A stretch of DNA of 36,219 bases from Azotobacter beijerinckii (GCF_900110885.1 NZ_FOFJ01000039.1:1-36219), one strand, 5' to 3'; shown: positions 16,111 to 25,094, counted from the first letter of the stretch. Translations and numbers: made by a program. Notes: generated by a model not told the origin, from the letters alone.

Positions 16111-17082
16111 CTAGTTCTCCAGTTTCAGGCGGGCGGTCGCGCCGCGGGCGGTAAAGGGCGCGAGGTTGACCGGCCGGCCGTTGAAGCTGACCTCGGCACC
16201 GTTGGCGAAGCCGAGACGCACGTCCAGCGGCTTCTGACCACGCAGCTCGAGCGTGTCGCCGGCGCGCTTCAAACCGCGAAACAGCGCCTTGCCGCGGGCA
16301 TCGGTGACCTGGGTCCAACAGTCGGCCTTGAAGCGGATGCTCAGCACGCCCTCTCCGGTAGCCGGCTCCACGGCCGGCGTCGGGCTGGCGGCGGCAGGCG
16401 TACTGATCGCTGCCTGGGCGGCAGCCGGAGCAGTCGGTACGGCAGCGGGCGCGGGCGTTGCCTCGACCACCGGTGCAACCGTACCGGGCGCGACCTGCGC
16501 CAGCGGCAGTGGCGTCACGATGGCCGGCTGGGGCTGCGGCCCGGAAGGCTGGAGCGCCTGGGCCACGGCCTGGTCTTCCGGCTCGTCGAGCGGATGGATC
16601 TGGGTAGTGCCGTCGGCGCTGTCGACCTCGACATGGGCCAGGTTGAGCGCGCTCCGCAGGCCCTGGTGCGCCGAGCGCTCCTGCCACCAGAACAGGCCGG
16701 AGCCGACCAACAGAAGCAGCAGGACGAGGCTGGCCAGGCGCAGGATGGTCTGCGAAATTCGCAGCGGCTGCTCGATCCTCCCCAGGCTGTGCACTTCGCT
16801 GCCCTTGGCGTTGGTGCCGGTGTACTGGTCGAAGGCCTCGACCAGACGGGCCTGATCCATCCCCAGCAGCTTGGCGTAGGAGCGCACATAGCCGCGGGCG
16901 AAGGTATGCCCCGGCAACCGGTCGAATTCGCCGGCCTCCAATTGGGCCAGGATCCGGACGGGGAGATTCAGCTGCCCAGCCACCTGGGCCAGCGACCAGT
17001 CGTTGGCCTCGCGGCCCTTGCGCAGGATCTCGCCCGGGTTGACGGAGGCCGCCGCCGTGCTCTCGATTTGCGACGCGTTCAT
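16111..17082 (-). CDS. rodZ: RodZ-like cytoskeletal/cell-shape protein
   Basis: A 323-residue bitopic membrane protein. Residues 15-85 form a Cro/C1-type helix-turn-helix (GEILRKGREANDWSLAQVAG) as in RodZ, which binds MreB. A membrane segment lies near 110-132 (ILRLASLVLLLLLVGSGLFW), followed by a proline/alanine-rich periplasmic linker and a C-terminal DUF4115 domain (CWTQVTDARGKALFRGLKRA). It starts at ATG 17082 behind GGAG and overlaps the pilF stop as ATGA. RodZ anchors the rod-shape elongation machinery; the position between pilF and ispG is the usual one in pseudomonads. Confidence 0.9.
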   Translation of the reverse strand: MNASQIESTAAASVNPGEILRKGREANDWSLAQVAGQLNLPVRILAQLEAGEFDRLPGHTFARGYVRSYAKLLGMDQARLVEAFDQYTGTNAKGSEVHSLGRIEQPLRISQTILRLASLVLLLLLVGSGLFWWQERSAHQGLRSALNLAHVEVDSADGTTQIHPLDEPEDQAVAQALQPSGPQPQPAIVTPLPLAQVAPGTVAPVVEATPAPAAVPTAPAAAQAAISTPAAASPTPAVEPATGEGVLSIRFKADCWTQVTDARGKALFRGLKRAGDTLELRGQKPLDVRLGFANGAEVSFNGRPVNLAPFTARGATARLKLEN

Positions 17083-17840
17083 CGTTGCTCCGACAGATAT
17101 TGCTGATATTCCGGCGTGCCCGGGTAATGGCGCTTCAGCTGCAGGCCCAGGGTAGCGACCTGGTCGCGATCGTCGAAGATCTTCGCCAGACGGGTACCCA
17201 GCAGCAGGCTGCGGGCATTCTGCCCGCCTACCCGGCTGAAGCTAGCGTAATAGGAACGCGCCGACACGTAGTCGCGCCCCTCGAAATCCAGCATCGCCAT
17301 TTCCAGCAGGGCCTGGGACTGCTGCGAATTGATGCGCAGGGACTTCTCCAGATGGCCCTTGGCGAGATCGCGCTGCCCCAGCTTGAGGGCGGTCAGGCCG
17401 AGATTGAGATAGACCCGCGAGCGCTCGGGATACATGGTGTCGGCCGCTGCCTGCTGGAAGCGCTCGTAGGCATCCGGATAGCGGCGCTGCTCGAACAGGA
17501 AGCTGCCGTAGTTGTTCAACACTCGCGCGTCGCCGGGACGCTGGGCGAGCGCCTTGCGGTAGTGCTGGTCGGCCAGATCTGGCTCGAGTTCGGTCTGGAA
17601 CACCAGGGCCAGGGCGGCGTGGGCGTCGGCATCGCCGGCATCGAGCGCCAGCGCCTTGCTCAGCGGCGCCTTGGCACGATCGGTCTGGCCCTGCTTGAGA
17701 TAACCGAGACCGAGCTGAATATACGCATCGCGAGCCTCCTTGCGCCCCTGCTCGGTCTTCATCGGGTCGACCGCTTTGCTCGAGACGCAGCCGGCCAGCA
17801 GCGTGGCGGACAATAACAGCAGCGCAGCGCGCAGGGTCAT
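17079..17840 (-). CDS. pilF: Type IV pilus biogenesis/stability lipoprotein PilF (PilW)
   Basis: PilF is the outer-membrane pilotin that helps the PilQ secretin assemble. The 253-residue protein starts at ATG 17840, six bases after GAGG; an in-frame ATG two codons upstream directly abuts the ribosome site and is less likely. The lipobox LAGC places the lipidated cysteine at C18. The mature protein is made of six TPR units, with recognisable blocks such as AYIQLGLGYLKQGQTDRAK, VLNNYGSFLFEQRRYPDAY and VYLNLGLTALKLGQRDLAK. Its 3' end overlaps rodZ by four bases. Confidence 0.93.
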   Translation of the reverse strand: MTLRAALLLLSATLLAGCVSSKAVDPMKTEQGRKEARDAYIQLGLGYLKQGQTDRAKAPLSKALALDAGDADAHAALALVFQTELEPDLADQHYRKALAQRPGDARVLNNYGSFLFEQRRYPDAYERFQQAAADTMYPERSRVYLNLGLTALKLGQRDLAKGHLEKSLRINSQQSQALLEMAMLDFEGRDYVSARSYYASFSRVGGQNARSLLLGTRLAKIFDDRDQVATLGLQLKRHYPGTPEYQQYLSEQR

Positions 17841-17853
17841 AGACATCCTCGAT

Positions 17854-18999
17854 TCAGGTCCGGTTGGCGGCACTGGGGGATGGCGCTGCCTCGTCGCCGA
17901 GCTGGCGCACGGCGATATGGCGCTCGCTGCGCCGGGTACGGTCCATGACTTGGCCGACCAGTTGGCCGCAAGCGGCGTCGATGTCCTCGCCGCGGGTGGT
18001 GCGTACCGTGACGTTGTGTCCGGCCTGGTGCAACAGATCCTGGAAGCGGCGAATGGCATTGTTGCTCGGTCGCTCGTAACCGGAGAAGGGAAAGGGATTG
18101 AAGGGAATCAGGTTGATCTTGCACGGCACGTCGCGCAGCAGCTCGACCATCTGCGCCGCATGCTCGGGCTGGTCGTTGACGTCCTTGAGCAGGGTGTACT
18201 CGACGGTCAGTACGCGCTTCTCGCCGAGGCGCGAGATGTAGCGCTTGCAAGCGTCCAGCACCACGGCCAGCGGATACTTGCGGTTGATCGGCACCAGCCG
18301 GTCGCGCAACGTGTCGTTGGGCGCATGCAGCGACAGCGCCAGGGACACGTCGATGACCTTGCCCAGCTCGTCGATCATCGGCGCCACGCCGGAGGTGGAG
18401 AGGGTCACTTTGCGCTTGGAGATGCCGTAGCCGAGGTCGTCCATCATGATCTGCATGGCGGCGACCGCGTTGTCGAAATTCAAGAGCGGCTCGCCCATGC
18501 CCATCATCACCACGTTGGTGACGGCGCGGTCGATCTTGGCCGGGACGGTGCCGAAGGATTTGTTGGCGATCCACACCTGGCCGATGATCTCGGCGGCGGT
18601 CAGGTCGCTGTTGAAGCCCTGCTTGCCGGTGGAGCAGAAACTGCAGTCCAGCGAGCAGCCGGCCTGCGACGACACGCACAGGGTGCCGCGCCCGGCCTGC
18701 GGGATGTACACGGTTTCGACGCAGCTGCCGGACGCCACGCGCACCACCCACTTGCGGGTGCCGTCGCTGGAAATGTCCTGGCTGACGATCTCCGGGCCGC
18801 GGATCTCGGCGCAGGCCTTGAGCTTCTCGCGCAGGGCCTTGCCGATGTTGCTCATGGCCTCGAAGTCGTCGACGCCGAAGTGGTGAATCCATTTCATCAC
18901 CTGCCCGGCACGAAAGCGCTTCTCGCCGATGGACTCGAAGAAGCCTTCCAGCTGTGGCTGGGTCAGCCCCAGCAGGTTCACCTTGGTGGTTTCGGTCAT
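17854..18999 (-). CDS. rlmN: Dual-specificity rRNA/tRNA methyltransferase RlmN
   Basis: RlmN is a radical SAM enzyme that methylates C2 of A2503 in 23S rRNA and A37 of some tRNAs. The 381-residue protein starts at ATG 18999, behind GGAGGG; an in-frame ATG at 19017 has a poorer site. The radical SAM cluster ligands are C115, C119 and C122 (CSLDCSFC). C344, in DIDAACGQL, is the cysteine that forms the covalent RNA intermediate. MGMGEPLLNF and VTLSTSGV are typical. It lies 25 bases after ndk and opens the run to pilF. Confidence 0.97.
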   Translation of the reverse strand: MTETTKVNLLGLTQPQLEGFFESIGEKRFRAGQVMKWIHHFGVDDFEAMSNIGKALREKLKACAEIRGPEIVSQDISSDGTRKWVVRVASGSCVETVYIPQAGRGTLCVSSQAGCSLDCSFCSTGKQGFNSDLTAAEIIGQVWIANKSFGTVPAKIDRAVTNVVMMGMGEPLLNFDNAVAAMQIMMDDLGYGISKRKVTLSTSGVAPMIDELGKVIDVSLALSLHAPNDTLRDRLVPINRKYPLAVVLDACKRYISRLGEKRVLTVEYTLLKDVNDQPEHAAQMVELLRDVPCKINLIPFNPFPFSGYERPSNNAIRRFQDLLHQAGHNVTVRTTRGEDIDAACGQLVGQVMDRTRRSERHIAVRQLGDEAAPSPSAANRT

Positions 19000-19024
19000 G
19001 GATTCACCCTCCCCCATCGCCTGA

Positions 19025-19456
19025 TCAGCGAATGCGGGCGCACACCTCGGTGGCGGCGAAGAAGTAGGCGATCTCGCGGGCGGCGGAAGCCTCGGAGTCG
19101 GAACCGTGCACGGCGTTCTCGTCGATGGACACCGCGAAGTCGGCGCGGATAGTGCCCGGAGCGGCGTCTTTCGGGTTGGTGGCGCCCATCAGCTCGCGGT
19201 TCTTGGCGATCGCGCCCTCGCCTTCCAGCACCTGCACGACGACCGGACCGGAGGTCATGAAGGACACCAGATCCTTGAAGAACGGACGCGCCTGGTGCTC
19301 GGCGTAGAAGCCGCCGGCTTCGCGCTCGGACAGCTGGACCATCTTCGCCGCGACGACGCTCAGACCGGCCTTCTCGAAACGGGTGAGGATCTCACCGATG
19401 ACGTTCTTGGCGACGGCGTCGGGCTTGATGATGGAAAGGGTACGTTCAACAGCCAT
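19025..19456 (-). CDS. ndk: Nucleoside diphosphate kinase
   Basis: Ndk moves the terminal phosphate between nucleoside triphosphates and diphosphates. The 143-residue length is standard. The phosphorylated histidine is H117 in NAVHGSDS, and the N-terminal ERTLSIIKPDAVAKN is diagnostic. It starts at ATG 19456 behind TGGAG. A strong terminator of the isc operon lies about 35 bases upstream of the start, so it needs its own promoter; a perfect TATAAT lies inside that terminator's loop. Confidence 0.98.
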   Translation of the reverse strand: MAVERTLSIIKPDAVAKNVIGEILTRFEKAGLSVVAAKMVQLSEREAGGFYAEHQARPFFKDLVSFMTSGPVVVQVLEGEGAIAKNRELMGATNPKDAAPGTIRADFAVSIDENAVHGSDSEASAAREIAYFFAATEVCARIR

Positions 19457-19490
19457 GGATAGCTCCAGTCAATCGGGGGTTTTGAAAAGC

Positions 19491-19522
19491 GGAAAATTAA
19501 ACCCGCGGATTATACGCGGGTT
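19491..19522 (-). terminator. Intrinsic terminator of the isc operon
   Basis: AACCCGCG at 19500-19507 pairs perfectly with CGCGGGTT at 19515-19522 around a 7-base loop. On the minus strand it is followed by TTTAATTTT, so this is a classic intrinsic terminator 30 bases after the iscX stop. Confidence 0.85.
19509..19514 (-). promoter_or_regulatory. Candidate ndk promoter -10 box inside the isc terminator
   Basis: The minus strand reads TATAAT exactly at 19514-19509, in the loop of the terminator hairpin. Transcription would start near 19502, giving an ndk leader of about 45 bases. The -35 region at 17-18 bases upstream (near 19532-19538) is poor, so an activator or an extended contact may be needed. 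Confidence 0.45.
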
Positions 19523-19552
19523 CCAGTGAAATGCATAAGAGCAGCTTGTGGA

Positions 19553-19759
19553 TCAGTCGGCTTCTTCGATCCAAGCTGCCTGGATGGCTTCCAGCACCTT
19601 TTCACCGCCGCGCTCGGGGTCGTCGTCGAACGCCGGCAGGGCCAGCACCCAGCGATGCAGATCGACGAAATTGAGGTAGCGCGGGTCGATCTGCGGATGG
19701 GTATCGACCAGTTGCAGGGCGATTTCCTGAACATCCGTCCATTTCAGGCTCACGGTCAT
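19553..19759 (-). CDS. iscX: Iron-sulfur assembly protein IscX
   Basis: IscX (YfhJ) is a small acidic protein that binds IscS and iron and tunes cluster assembly. The 68-residue protein shows the family features MTVSLKWTDVQEIALQL, HPQIDPRYLNFVDLHRWVL and an acidic FDDDPER patch that contacts IscS. It is the last gene of the isc operon, four bases after fdx, and is followed by an intrinsic terminator. Confidence 0.95.
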   Translation of the reverse strand: MTVSLKWTDVQEIALQLVDTHPQIDPRYLNFVDLHRWVLALPAFDDDPERGGEKVLEAIQAAWIEEAD

Positions 19760-19763
19760 ACCC

Positions 19764-20102
19764 TCAGTGCTTTTCCGAAACCTGATTGAGGGTATAGCGG
19801 GGAATCTCCACCACCAGATCCTCTTCGCCGACCTTCGCCTGACAGGATAGCCGCGATTCCGGCTCCAGTCCCCAGGCCTTGTCGAGCATATCGTCCTCCA
19901 GCTCGTCGGACGGCTCCAGGGAATCGAAGCCCTCGCGCACGATCACGTGACAGGTGGTGCAGGCACAGGACATCTCGCAGGCATGCTCGATTTCGATGTC
20001 GTTGCGCAGGGCGACGTCGAGAATGCTCTCGCCGGGCCGGGCCTCGACCACCTTGCCTTCGGGACACTGCACTTCATGGGGCAGAAAAACGATCTGCGGC
20101 AT
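19764..20102 (-). CDS. fdx: [2Fe-2S] ferredoxin of the ISC system
   Basis: Fdx is an adrenodoxin-type electron carrier that supplies electrons for cluster assembly on IscU. The protein has 112 residues, with cluster ligands C42, C48, C51 and C87 in the CX5CX2C...C pattern (HACEMSCACTTCHV). The start is ATG 20102; a GTG just upstream is closer to the GGAG site and less likely. It lies three bases after hscA. Confidence 0.96.
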   Translation of the reverse strand: MPQIVFLPHEVQCPEGKVVEARPGESILDVALRNDIEIEHACEMSCACTTCHVIVREGFDSLEPSDELEDDMLDKAWGLEPESRLSCQAKVGEEDLVVEIPRYTLNQVSEKH

Positions 20103-20105
20103 CAC

Positions 20106-21971
20106 TCACTCCTCGATTTCGTTCAGTCGGCGACCGGCCAGTGCAGCCTTCACCGAGGCGTCCATGCGCCGCGCGGCGAAGGTGTCGGTAACCTGCGCCA
20201 GGCGCCGGGTATGCAGTTCGATGACGGCGCCGTCCTGAGCCTCCAGCGCATCGCGCAGCGCCTGCATCTGCGCCTCGATGGCGACTCGCTCCTCGCTGCT
20301 CAGCAGCGCTTCGCCGTCCACCTCCAGGGCAGTCTGCACCGCCTCCAGCAGCCGCTGCGCCTCGACCTGCAGCTCGCGCAGCATGCGCGCCGCCTTGTCG
20401 CCGCCGGCATGCTCGAAGGAGTCCTTGAGCATCCGCGCGATCTCGCCGTCGGTCAGTCCGTAGGACGGCTTGACCTGTACGCTCGCCTCGACGCCGGAGC
20501 CCAGCTCGCGAGCGGAGACACCGAGCAAACCGTCGGCGTCGACCTGAAAGGTGACGCGGATCTTCGCCGCTCCCGCCACCATCGGCGGAATGCCGCGCAG
20601 CTCGAAGCGCGCCAGGGAACGGCAGTCCTTGACCAGCTCGCGCTCGCCCTGCAGGACATGGATCAGCATGGCCGTCTGGCCGTCCTTGTAGGTGGTGAAG
20701 TCCTGGGCCCGCGCCACGGGAAGGGTGGTGTTGCGCGGGATGACTTTCTCCATCAGCCCGCCCATGGTCTCCAGCCCCAGGGACAGCGGATTGACATCGA
20801 GCAGCAGCAATTCCTCGCCGTCGCGCCCGTTGCCGGCCAGGGTATCGGCCTGCAGCGCCGCGCCGATGGCGACCACCTGGTCGGGGTCGATGTCGGTCAG
20901 CGGCGGACGGTCGAACAGCTCGGCGACCGCCTGGCGCACCCGCGGCACCCGGGTAGAGCCGCCGACCATGACCACCGCGGAAATATCCTCCAGCTCGATC
21001 TCGGCATCGCGCAACGCCCGCCGGCAGGCCTTCAGGCTGCGCGCCACCAGCGGCTCGATCAGCGCATCGAAATGCTCGCGGGATAGCTCGCCCTGCCAGG
21101 GGCCACAGGCGAGCGCCACCGAGCCGCTTTCACTCAGCGCCTCCTTGGCCGCACAGGCCAGTTGCAGCAGGTGACGCTGGGTACCCGGATCAAGGTCGGC
21201 GGACAGCCCCGCCTGCTCGACGATCCAGTTGGCGATGGCATGATCGAAATCGTCGCCGCCCAGGGCGCTGTCGCCGCCAGTGGCGAGCACCTCGAAGACC
21301 CCCTGGGTCAGGCGCAGGATGGAGATGTCGAAGGTGCCGCCACCCAGGTCGTAGACTGCCACCACGCCTTCGGCGCGCCGGTCGAGGCCGTAGGCGACCG
21401 CGGCCGCGGTCGGCTCGTTGAGCAGGCGCAGCACGTTGAGGCCTGCCAGCCGCGCGGCGTCCTTGGTGGCTTGGCGCTGGGCCTCGTCGAAATAGGCCGG
21501 TACGGTGATCACCGCGCCGACCAGTTCGCCGCCGAGGGCCTCCTCGGCACGCCGGCGCAGCACCCTGAGGATCTCCGCCGACACCTCGACCGGGCTTTTC
21601 GGGCCCTGCACGGTGTCGAGGAAGGGCATGTGCGACTCGCCCTCGACGAAGCGGTACGGCAGTTGCTTGCCGAGCAGGGTGAGATCGGCGATGCCGCGCC
21701 CCATCAGGCGCTTCACCGACAGCACGGTATTCAGCGGATCGCCGGCGGCGACCGCCTTGGCCCTGCGGCCGACCTCGACCAGGCCATCGGCCCGGTAGCG
21801 CACCGCCGAGGGCAGGATCACCTCCCCGTCGGCGTCCGCCAACGACTCGGCCAGACTGCTGCGCAGCGCGGCGACCAGCGAATTGGTGGTGCCCAGGTCG
21901 ATCCCCACCGCCAGACGGCGCTGGTGAGGTTGCGGGCTTTGTCCGGGTTCAGCGATCTGCAGTAGGGCCAT
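20106..21971 (-). CDS. hscA: Hsp70-type chaperone HscA for Fe-S assembly
   Basis: HscA is the specialised Hsp70 that, with HscB, recognises the LPPVK motif of IscU and drives cluster transfer. I take ATG 21971 as the start (621 residues), although no clear ribosome site precedes it, so translation may depend on coupling with hscB 42 bases upstream. The ATPase domain shows GIDLGTTNSL near residue 24, VYDLGGGTFDISIL and VMVGGSTRVPRVR. The substrate-binding domain and helical lid fill the last 220 residues. Confidence 0.96.
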   Translation of the reverse strand: MALLQIAEPGQSPQPHQRRLAVGIDLGTTNSLVAALRSSLAESLADADGEVILPSAVRYRADGLVEVGRRAKAVAAGDPLNTVLSVKRLMGRGIADLTLLGKQLPYRFVEGESHMPFLDTVQGPKSPVEVSAEILRVLRRRAEEALGGELVGAVITVPAYFDEAQRQATKDAARLAGLNVLRLLNEPTAAAVAYGLDRRAEGVVAVYDLGGGTFDISILRLTQGVFEVLATGGDSALGGDDFDHAIANWIVEQAGLSADLDPGTQRHLLQLACAAKEALSESGSVALACGPWQGELSREHFDALIEPLVARSLKACRRALRDAEIELEDISAVVMVGGSTRVPRVRQAVAELFDRPPLTDIDPDQVVAIGAALQADTLAGNGRDGEELLLLDVNPLSLGLETMGGLMEKVIPRNTTLPVARAQDFTTYKDGQTAMLIHVLQGERELVKDCRSLARFELRGIPPMVAGAAKIRVTFQVDADGLLGVSARELGSGVEASVQVKPSYGLTDGEIARMLKDSFEHAGGDKAARMLRELQVEAQRLLEAVQTALEVDGEALLSSEERVAIEAQMQALRDALEAQDGAVIELHTRRLAQVTDTFAARRMDASVKAALAGRRLNEIEE

Positions 21972-22013
21972 GGCATTCAACTATCGGAGGGGCGCGGCCG
22001 GAGCGGCGCAGGG

Positions 22014-22535
22014 TTAGTCGTCGAGACGCTCTTCGAGCTGGCGGACTTCGGCAGAGAGCTTGTCGAGAAATTGCATGCGCCGCGCCAGGCGCTCGGCCTC
22101 GTCGCGCCGGAGCGGATCGGCCCAACAGGCGGCGAAGCCCTCGTTGAGCTGTTCCTGGGCCTGCCCGAGGCGGCGCTTGAAAGCCGCCAGCCCGCCCAGG
22201 TCGGCACCCTCCTGCAGCTCCTGCAGTTCCTCGCGCAGCTCCATCTGCTGCATGAGGAAGGCCGGATCCTGCACCGTGGTCTCCTGATGCATCTGCTCCC
22301 CCTGCAGGGCGAGCAGGTAGCGGGCCCGCTGGGACGGGCTCCTCAGCGTCTGGTAGGCCTCGTTGAGCTGGGCCGACTCCTCCAACGCCAGGCGCTGCTC
22401 GCGTTCGGAGGCCCCGGCGAAACGGTCGGGATGCACCCGGCGCACCCGCTCGCGATAGCGCGCCGCGAGTCCTTCCAGGTCCAGGCGAAAGTCCGGCTTG
22501 AGGTCGAACAGGGCGAAGTGGCTGGCGTTACCCAT
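22014..22535 (-). CDS. hscB: J-domain co-chaperone HscB
   Basis: HscB delivers IscU to HscA and stimulates its ATPase. The 173-residue protein has an N-terminal J domain with HPD at residues 35-37 and the typical start HFALFDLKPDFRLD. The C-terminal three-helix bundle (from about 80) binds IscU. It lies ten bases after iscA and 42 bases before hscA. Confidence 0.96.
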   Translation of the reverse strand: MGNASHFALFDLKPDFRLDLEGLAARYRERVRRVHPDRFAGASEREQRLALEESAQLNEAYQTLRSPSQRARYLLALQGEQMHQETTVQDPAFLMQQMELREELQELQEGADLGGLAAFKRRLGQAQEQLNEGFAACWADPLRRDEAERLARRMQFLDKLSAEVRQLEERLDD

Positions 22536-22544
22536 GCAGCTGCC

Positions 22545-22868
22545 TCAGATGTTGAAGCTTTCGCCGCAGCCACACTCGCCACGCACGTTCGGGTTGTTGA
22601 ACTTGAAGCCCTCGTTGAGTCCTTCGCGGACGAAGTCCAGCTCGGTGCCGTCCAGGTAGACCAGGCTCTTGGGATCGATGATCACCTTGACCCCATGGCT
22701 CTCGAATACCTGGTCTTCACCCGCCAACTCGTCGACGAACTCCAGCACGTAGGCCAGGCCCGAACAACCGCTGGTGCGGACGCCCAGGCGGATACCCGCG
22801 CCCTTGCCGCGCCCGTCGAGGGAGCGGCGAACATGGCGGGCGGCAGCTTCGGTCATGGTGATGGCCAT
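22545..22868 (-). CDS. iscA: A-type Fe-S carrier IscA
   Basis: IscA is an A-type carrier that binds iron or transfers clusters to apo-proteins. The 107-residue protein starts at ATG 22868, six bases after AAGGAG; a longer frame reading into iscU is not real. The three conserved cysteines are present: C35 in TSGCSGLAY and C99/C101 in GECGCGESF. Confidence 0.97.
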   Translation of the reverse strand: MAITMTEAAARHVRRSLDGRGKGAGIRLGVRTSGCSGLAYVLEFVDELAGEDQVFESHGVKVIIDPKSLVYLDGTELDFVREGLNEGFKFNNPNVRGECGCGESFNI

Positions 22869-22896
22869 TGGGACTCCTTGACTCGACAGAATGGTT

Positions 22897-23283
22897 TCAG
22901 GCCAAGCCTTTCTTGTGTTTGTAGTCGCGGACGGCGGCCTTGATGGCATCCTCCGCCAGCACCGAGCAATGGATCTTGACCGGCGGCAACGCCAACTCTT
23001 CGGCGATCTGGGTGTTCTTGATGGTTTCCGCCTCGTCCAGGGTCTTGCCCTTCATCCACTCGGTGGCCAGGGAGCTGGAGGCGATGGCCGAACCGCAGCC
23101 GTAGGTCTTGAACTTGGCGTCCTCGATGACGCCCTGCTCGTTGACCTTGATCTGCAGGCGCATCACGTCGCCGCAGGCCGGAGCGCCCACCATGCCGGTG
23201 CCGACGTCCGGGTCCTCCGCGTCGAGCTTGCCGACGTTGCGCGGGTTTTCGTAGTGGTCGATGACCTTTTCACTGTAAGCCAT
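22897..23283 (-). CDS. iscU: Fe-S cluster scaffold IscU
   Basis: IscU is the scaffold on which IscS sulfur and iron are combined. The 128-residue protein has all the key residues: C37, D39, C63, H105 and C106, and the HscA recognition motif LPPVK at 99-103. As I recall, this is almost identical to the Azotobacter vinelandii protein. It lies 43 bases after iscS. Confidence 0.98.
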   Translation of the reverse strand: MAYSEKVIDHYENPRNVGKLDAEDPDVGTGMVGAPACGDVMRLQIKVNEQGVIEDAKFKTYGCGSAIASSSLATEWMKGKTLDEAETIKNTQIAEELALPPVKIHCSVLAEDAIKAAVRDYKHKKGLA

Positions 23284-23326
23284 GGTGCAACACCTCGTTA
23301 ATCACGGGCAATTTCGGGGAAGAGAA

Positions 23327-24541
23327 TCAGTGGGCCTGCCACTCGACCTTGGACAGGTCGACCCCTTCCTTGTACATGTCCCAGAGCGGCGACAGCTCGC
23401 GCAGCTTGCTGACCGCCTCGCAGACCTTCTGCGCGGCGTAGTCGACGTCCTCCTCGGTGGTGAAGCGGCCGAAGGTGAAGCGGATCGAGCTGTGCGCCAG
23501 CTCGTCGTTGCGGCCCAGGGCGCGCAGCACGTAGGACGGCTCCAGGGAAGCCGAGGTGCAGGCCGACCCCGAGGAAACCGCCAGATCCTTGAGCGCCATG
23601 ATCAGCGACTCGCCTTCCACATAGTTGAAGCTGAGGTTGAGGTTGTGCGGCACTCGCGCCGTGGCGCTGCCGTTCAGGTAGAGCTCCTCGAGGGTGCCGA
23701 CCTGCTCGTGGAAGCGCCGACTGAGGGCGGCGATGCGCCGGCTTTCGGCGGCCATCTCTTCCTTGGCGATGCGGAAGGCTTCGCCCATGCCGACGATCTG
23801 ATGGGTCGCCAGGGTGCCGGAGCGCATGCCGCGCTCGTGGCCGCCGCCATGCATCTGCGCCTCCAGGCGCACGCGCGGCTTGCGCCGCACGTAAAGCGCG
23901 CCGATGCCCTTGGGGCCATAGGTCTTGTGGGCGGAGAAGGACATCAGGTCGACCTTCAGGTTCTCCAGGTCGATGGCCACCTTGCCGGTCGACTGCGCCG
24001 CATCGACGTGGTACAGCACGCCGCGGGAACGGGTCAGCTCGCCGATGGCGGCGATGTCGTTGATGGTGCCGATCTCGTTGTTGACGTGCATCACCGAGAC
24101 CAGGATGGTGTCGTCGCGTAGCGCCGCCTCGACCATCGCCGGGGTGATCAGGCCGTCCTCGCCGGGCTCGAGATAGGTCACCTCGAAGCCTTCGCGCTCG
24201 AGTTGGCGAGTGGTGTCCAGCACCGCTTTGTGCTCGATCTTCGAGGTGACGATGTGCTTGCCCTTGCTCGCGTAGAAATGCGCGATGCCCTTGATCGCCA
24301 GGTTGTCGGACTCGGTCGCGCCGGAGGTCCAGACGATTTCCCGCGGGTCGGCGTTGACCAGCTCCGCCACCTGCCGGCGGGCGTTCTCCACCGCCTCCTC
24401 GGCTTTCCAGCCAAAGAGGTGGGAGCGCGAGGCCGGATTGCCGAAATTGCCGTCCATGGTCAGGCACTCGCTCATCTTCTGCGCCACCCGCGGGTCGACC
24501 GGGGTGGTGGCGGAATAATCCAGGTAAATCGGCAACTTCAT
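23327..24541 (-). CDS. iscS: Cysteine desulfurase IscS
   Basis: IscS is the PLP enzyme that takes sulfur from cysteine as a persulfide for clusters, thiamine and tRNA thiolation. The 404-residue protein starts at ATG 24541 behind AGGAG. The PLP lysine is K206 in SFSAHKTYGPKG, H104 lies in IEHKA, and the persulfide cysteine is C328 in SSGSACTSASLEPSYVL. Longer in-frame upstream extensions run into iscR and are not real. cysE, which makes the cysteine precursor, lies just upstream of the operon. Confidence 0.98.
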   Translation of the reverse strand: MKLPIYLDYSATTPVDPRVAQKMSECLTMDGNFGNPASRSHLFGWKAEEAVENARRQVAELVNADPREIVWTSGATESDNLAIKGIAHFYASKGKHIVTSKIEHKAVLDTTRQLEREGFEVTYLEPGEDGLITPAMVEAALRDDTILVSVMHVNNEIGTINDIAAIGELTRSRGVLYHVDAAQSTGKVAIDLENLKVDLMSFSAHKTYGPKGIGALYVRRKPRVRLEAQMHGGGHERGMRSGTLATHQIVGMGEAFRIAKEEMAAESRRIAALSRRFHEQVGTLEELYLNGSATARVPHNLNLSFNYVEGESLIMALKDLAVSSGSACTSASLEPSYVLRALGRNDELAHSSIRFTFGRFTTEEDVDYAAQKVCEAVSKLRELSPLWDMYKEGVDLSKVEWQAH

Positions 24542-24570
24542 GAGGCTCTCCTGTCGGGCTGGCATCCGAC

Positions 24571-25062
24571 TCATTCGATGGCGGACGCTTCGATCTTTTC
24601 GGCACGCGGCAGCGGGCAGCCGCCCTGGCGCCGATCCTGCAGGCGGGCGAGATCCTGGACGTCGCTGCGGGCGACCAGGTCGGCCAGGCTGATGCCGCTG
24701 AGAAATTCGTGGATCTGGTGACTGAGGTCGCACCAGAGGTAATGGGTCAGGCAGACCTCCCCCGAATGGCAGCCGCGATCACCCTGGCAGCGGGTCACAT
24801 CCACCGACTCGTTGACCGCGTCGATGACTTCGGCCACCTGGATGTCGGCCATGCCGCGGGACAGCTGGTAGCCGCCGCCGGGACCGCGGACGCTGGTCAC
24901 CAGGCTGTTGCGCCGCAGCTTGGCGAACAACTGCTCCAGATAGGAAAGGGAAATGCCCTGGCGCTCGGAAATATCGGCGAGGGAGACGGGGCCGCTCTGG
25001 GCGTGCAGAGCCAGATCGAGCATGGCCGTGACGGCATACCGGCCCTTGGTTGTCAGTCGCAT
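24571..25062 (-). CDS. iscR: Fe-S cluster-responsive regulator IscR
   Basis: IscR is an Rrf2-family regulator that carries a [2Fe-2S] cluster and represses its own operon when clusters are plentiful. The 163-residue protein shows the winged helix start MRLTTKGRYAVTAMLDLALH and RGPGGGYQLSR, and the cluster ligands C92, C98, C104 and H107. The ribosome site before ATG 25062 is weak, which would keep the regulator low. An IscR-type site overlaps its promoter just upstream. Confidence 0.97.
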   Translation of the reverse strand: MRLTTKGRYAVTAMLDLALHAQSGPVSLADISERQGISLSYLEQLFAKLRRNSLVTSVRGPGGGYQLSRGMADIQVAEVIDAVNESVDVTRCQGDRGCHSGEVCLTHYLWCDLSHQIHEFLSGISLADLVARSDVQDLARLQDRRQGGCPLPRAEKIEASAIE

Positions 25063-25094
25063 GATCGCTACCAGGGAATCGCTGATTTGCGTCC

